Below, piece by piece: positions 62,510 through 64,000 of a DNA stretch of 64,000 bases. Origin of the DNA: Commensalibacter melissae (GTDB lineage Bacteria > Pseudomonadota > Alphaproteobacteria > Acetobacterales > Acetobacteraceae); contig NZ_CP033087.1 in NCBI RefSeq assembly GCF_003691365.1, positions 1 through 64,000 of the forward strand, in the 5' to 3' direction. The notes below the pieces were generated by a model. That model was not told the DNA's origin and made no database searches. It was given only the letters and a program-made list of their open reading frames with translations. Both the position numbers and the translations under genes were made by a program. How positions within the stretch are numbered: the stretch's first letter is position 1; every line of letters starts with the position of its first letter.

Positions 62510-64000
62510 TTAAAAGTTGACCGTAGATCTCAATCCAAAAATGGCGGCATTTGGAATTTTCTTTTTACTATTTTCCTCAAGATTCAATCCTCCACCGGAA
62601 CGGAAGACATATTGAAAATCAGGTTTTAACTCTAGCCATGATGTGGCCTGTATTTGCCAGGCGAGCTCGATATGATGTTCTGTTTTTCGAATACACCAGT
62701 ATGGATCCGCAAAATTGCGGTAATCACGGTCATAATGTCTGGCACGATTGCCAGTATGGGCAAATCCCCAGCCAAAACCCAGGGAATCATGTTCCCGATT
62801 GAGAAGTCCCTTATAGACAATCCCTGCATCTCCTGCATAATTGATGGGGCTGCGGTCAGTTGGGCTGACTTGCATTCTTCCAAATATGCCAAGAGATTCT
62901 TTTTTGTTTACCGGGTTTCTCCATATCATTTGATCCATAATTCCATAAACTGACCAGGTATGGCGATGGTTGAGCATTGTTTGGGGATTGTCCGGATTTC
63001 CTAATGGATCCCCATCCCTGTTATAACGTTGATCCGGGAATTTTGAACTATCAAAATAGGCTCCCAACCGATAAGTTCCAGGATAAGCTGTATATTTTTC
63101 ATCATCTTCATTGCCAGGATTCAGATGATATTGAATTTCATTGGTTATGAATACCCCGGTGGTAAAATTGAAATGTGTTCCTGATTGATGCTTGGAATAT
63201 GGATCACAGGTAAATGGTCCGGATGGATTGCAAAAAGAAACATTGTTGGGATTACTGTCCGCAACTGCAAAAAGGTCCGTCCAGTGATCATTGGGTTGGA
63301 AACTGAAACGGATTGCAGGAGAGGCAACGGGATAGTCAATTCCTCCACTATAGGTATTGACTGATGGAATCATGGGCCATCCAAAAGAGGAGTTAATGAA
63401 TAGCGTTGCATAATCGCTGATGTTAAACTCCTGGTCCAAACTTAATTTCCCGATGCGAACGGTCATTTTATTATCAAAAAATCCCTGTTGGTACCATAGC
63501 TCCCATAAACGAGTCGAGCGATCGCCTTCCCAACCACTGGTAGAGTTATAGGCTCCTATATTTTCTGCCGTAAAAGCCCGTCCTCGAAGTTGCAGGGCGC
63601 TAATGTTAAAAAGACCATTCTTAATTCCTGTCACTTTCTCGGGATCCCAGTTCAAGGTAACTGTGGTCAAACCTGTATAGGCAGCACCCTGCTTGATGCC
63701 CCCATAAGGATTTCCCCATACCTCATTGACATCCACCAGGGTGAGGGTCAGACCATATTGTGCCATAAGGGAACGTAATCCCAAAATATTTCCCAATAAC
63801 ATATCGTTGTTTTCGGGTGCCTGACCTGTATCCTTATCAAGGATTGTGGCTGGTGGAGGGGATTTTTTTACCGGGGTGGCACCGCTAATATTTGTCGATG
63901 GAGATGCACCCTGATTAACAATAGGGGAATTTCCAACCGCATGTGCTGAATGTTGATTAATCAGAGTTTGATATACAACAAAATTAATTAAAACAATTTT
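62510..64000 (-). CDS. OprB-family carbohydrate porin (5' end cut)
   Basis: A beta-barrel porin read on the minus strand and open to the right edge, so a few N-terminal residues are missing. The visible N-terminus is a signal peptide, hydrophobic then SAHA-VG (translated from 63930-64000), followed by a Pro/Ser/Thr-rich linker and the mature start ending NMLLGN-like. The barrel has GAAYTGLTTVTLNWDPEK, WELWYQQGFFDNK and RIGKLSLDQEFNISDY (OprB pattern) and ends in a C-terminal Phe (STVNF), the outer-membrane insertion signal. It would admit sugars or polyols across the outer membrane, fitting the adjacent polyol genes. Confidence 0.88.
   Translation of the reverse strand, partial: KIVLINFVVYQTLINQHSAHAVGNSPIVNQGASPSTNISGATPVKKSPPPATILDKDTGQAPENNDMLLGNILGLRSLMAQYGLTLTLVDVNEVWGNPYGGIKQGAAYTGLTTVTLNWDPEKVTGIKNGLFNISALQLRGRAFTAENIGAYNSTSGWEGDRSTRLWELWYQQGFFDNKMTVRIGKLSLDQEFNISDYATLFINSSFGWPMIPSVNTYSGGIDYPVASPAIRFSFQPNDHWTDLFAVADSNPNNVSFCNPSGPFTCDPYSKHQSGTHFNFTTGVFITNEIQYHLNPGNEDDEKYTAYPGTYRLGAYFDSSKFPDQRYNRDGDPLGNPDNPQTMLNHRHTWSVYGIMDQMIWRNPVNKKESLGIFGRMQVSPTDRSPINYAGDAGIVYKGLLNREHDSLGFGWGFAHTGNRARHYDRDYRNFADPYWCIRKTEHHIELAWQIQATSWLELKPDFQYVFRSGGGLNLEENSKKKIPNAAIFGLRSTVNF

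Noticed and set aside
1-64000. CRISPR arrays, insertion sequences, prophage or integrase genes
   Set aside because: No regularly spaced repeats, transposase-like proteins or phage structural genes were seen on either strand.

Overview
The window looks like chromosome from a low-GC, Gram-negative alphaproteobacterium. The best guess is a host-associated acetic acid bacterium (Acetobacteraceae, for example Commensalibacter-like). This rests on a lipid A/Kdo operon (DUF374, waaA, lpxK, lpxL-type), the DUF2849 / sulfite reductase / DUF934 set, an aroQ-accB-accC operon, heme A synthase, an OprB porin and several polyol dehydrogenases. Taxonomy is inferred from gene content only; no rRNA gene is present.

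Layout. 0-7.5 kb: the end of a YqhD-type alcohol dehydrogenase, LolA-like protein, RsmI divergent from an LpoA-like lipoprotein, then the envelope operon DUF374-waaA-lpxK with lpxL. 7.6-15.6 kb: sulfite reduction genes, a universal stress protein, fabI, aroC, a 57-aa ORF, a CbpA/CbpM chaperone pair and folE. 15.8-25.1 kb: metZ, tRNA-Gly(CCC), a halogenase-family flavoprotein, a SulP transporter, a secreted orphan, metX-metW, a YihY protein and RlpA. 25.4-30.7 kb: aroQ-accB-accC, apt, an SDR, a CobB sirtuin and a Cys-rich uracil-DNA glycosylase. 30.8-43.4 kb: an orphan glycosyltransferase, an MscS channel, YigZ, TldD, CtaA, a TVP38 protein, GST, ThiM, an SDR, a HARE-HTH/nuclease-like protein and YetF. 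43.5-52.5 kb: an alpha-2-macroglobulin/PBP1C pair and a GT-C-like membrane protein.

52.6-64 kb is the most distinctive region, a dense polyol-catabolism island. It holds two RbtT/DalT/CsbX-type MFS transporters, a xylitol-dehydrogenase-like enzyme, a Gfo/Idh/MocA oxidoreductase, a DUF1971 protein, an RpiB-type isomerase, an erythritol/L-threitol dehydrogenase-like enzyme, an SDR and separate DhaK and DhaL subunits, with an OprB porin running off the right edge. Read together, these could oxidise a four-carbon polyol to erythrulose, phosphorylate it and isomerise it to D-erythrose 4-phosphate. The order resembles the tetritol pathways described in Mycobacterium smegmatis, but here the kinase is split and no regulator is encoded nearby.

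Long perfect hairpins, probably bidirectional terminators, separate several convergent gene pairs. I saw no CRISPR array, insertion sequence, integrase or prophage gene.
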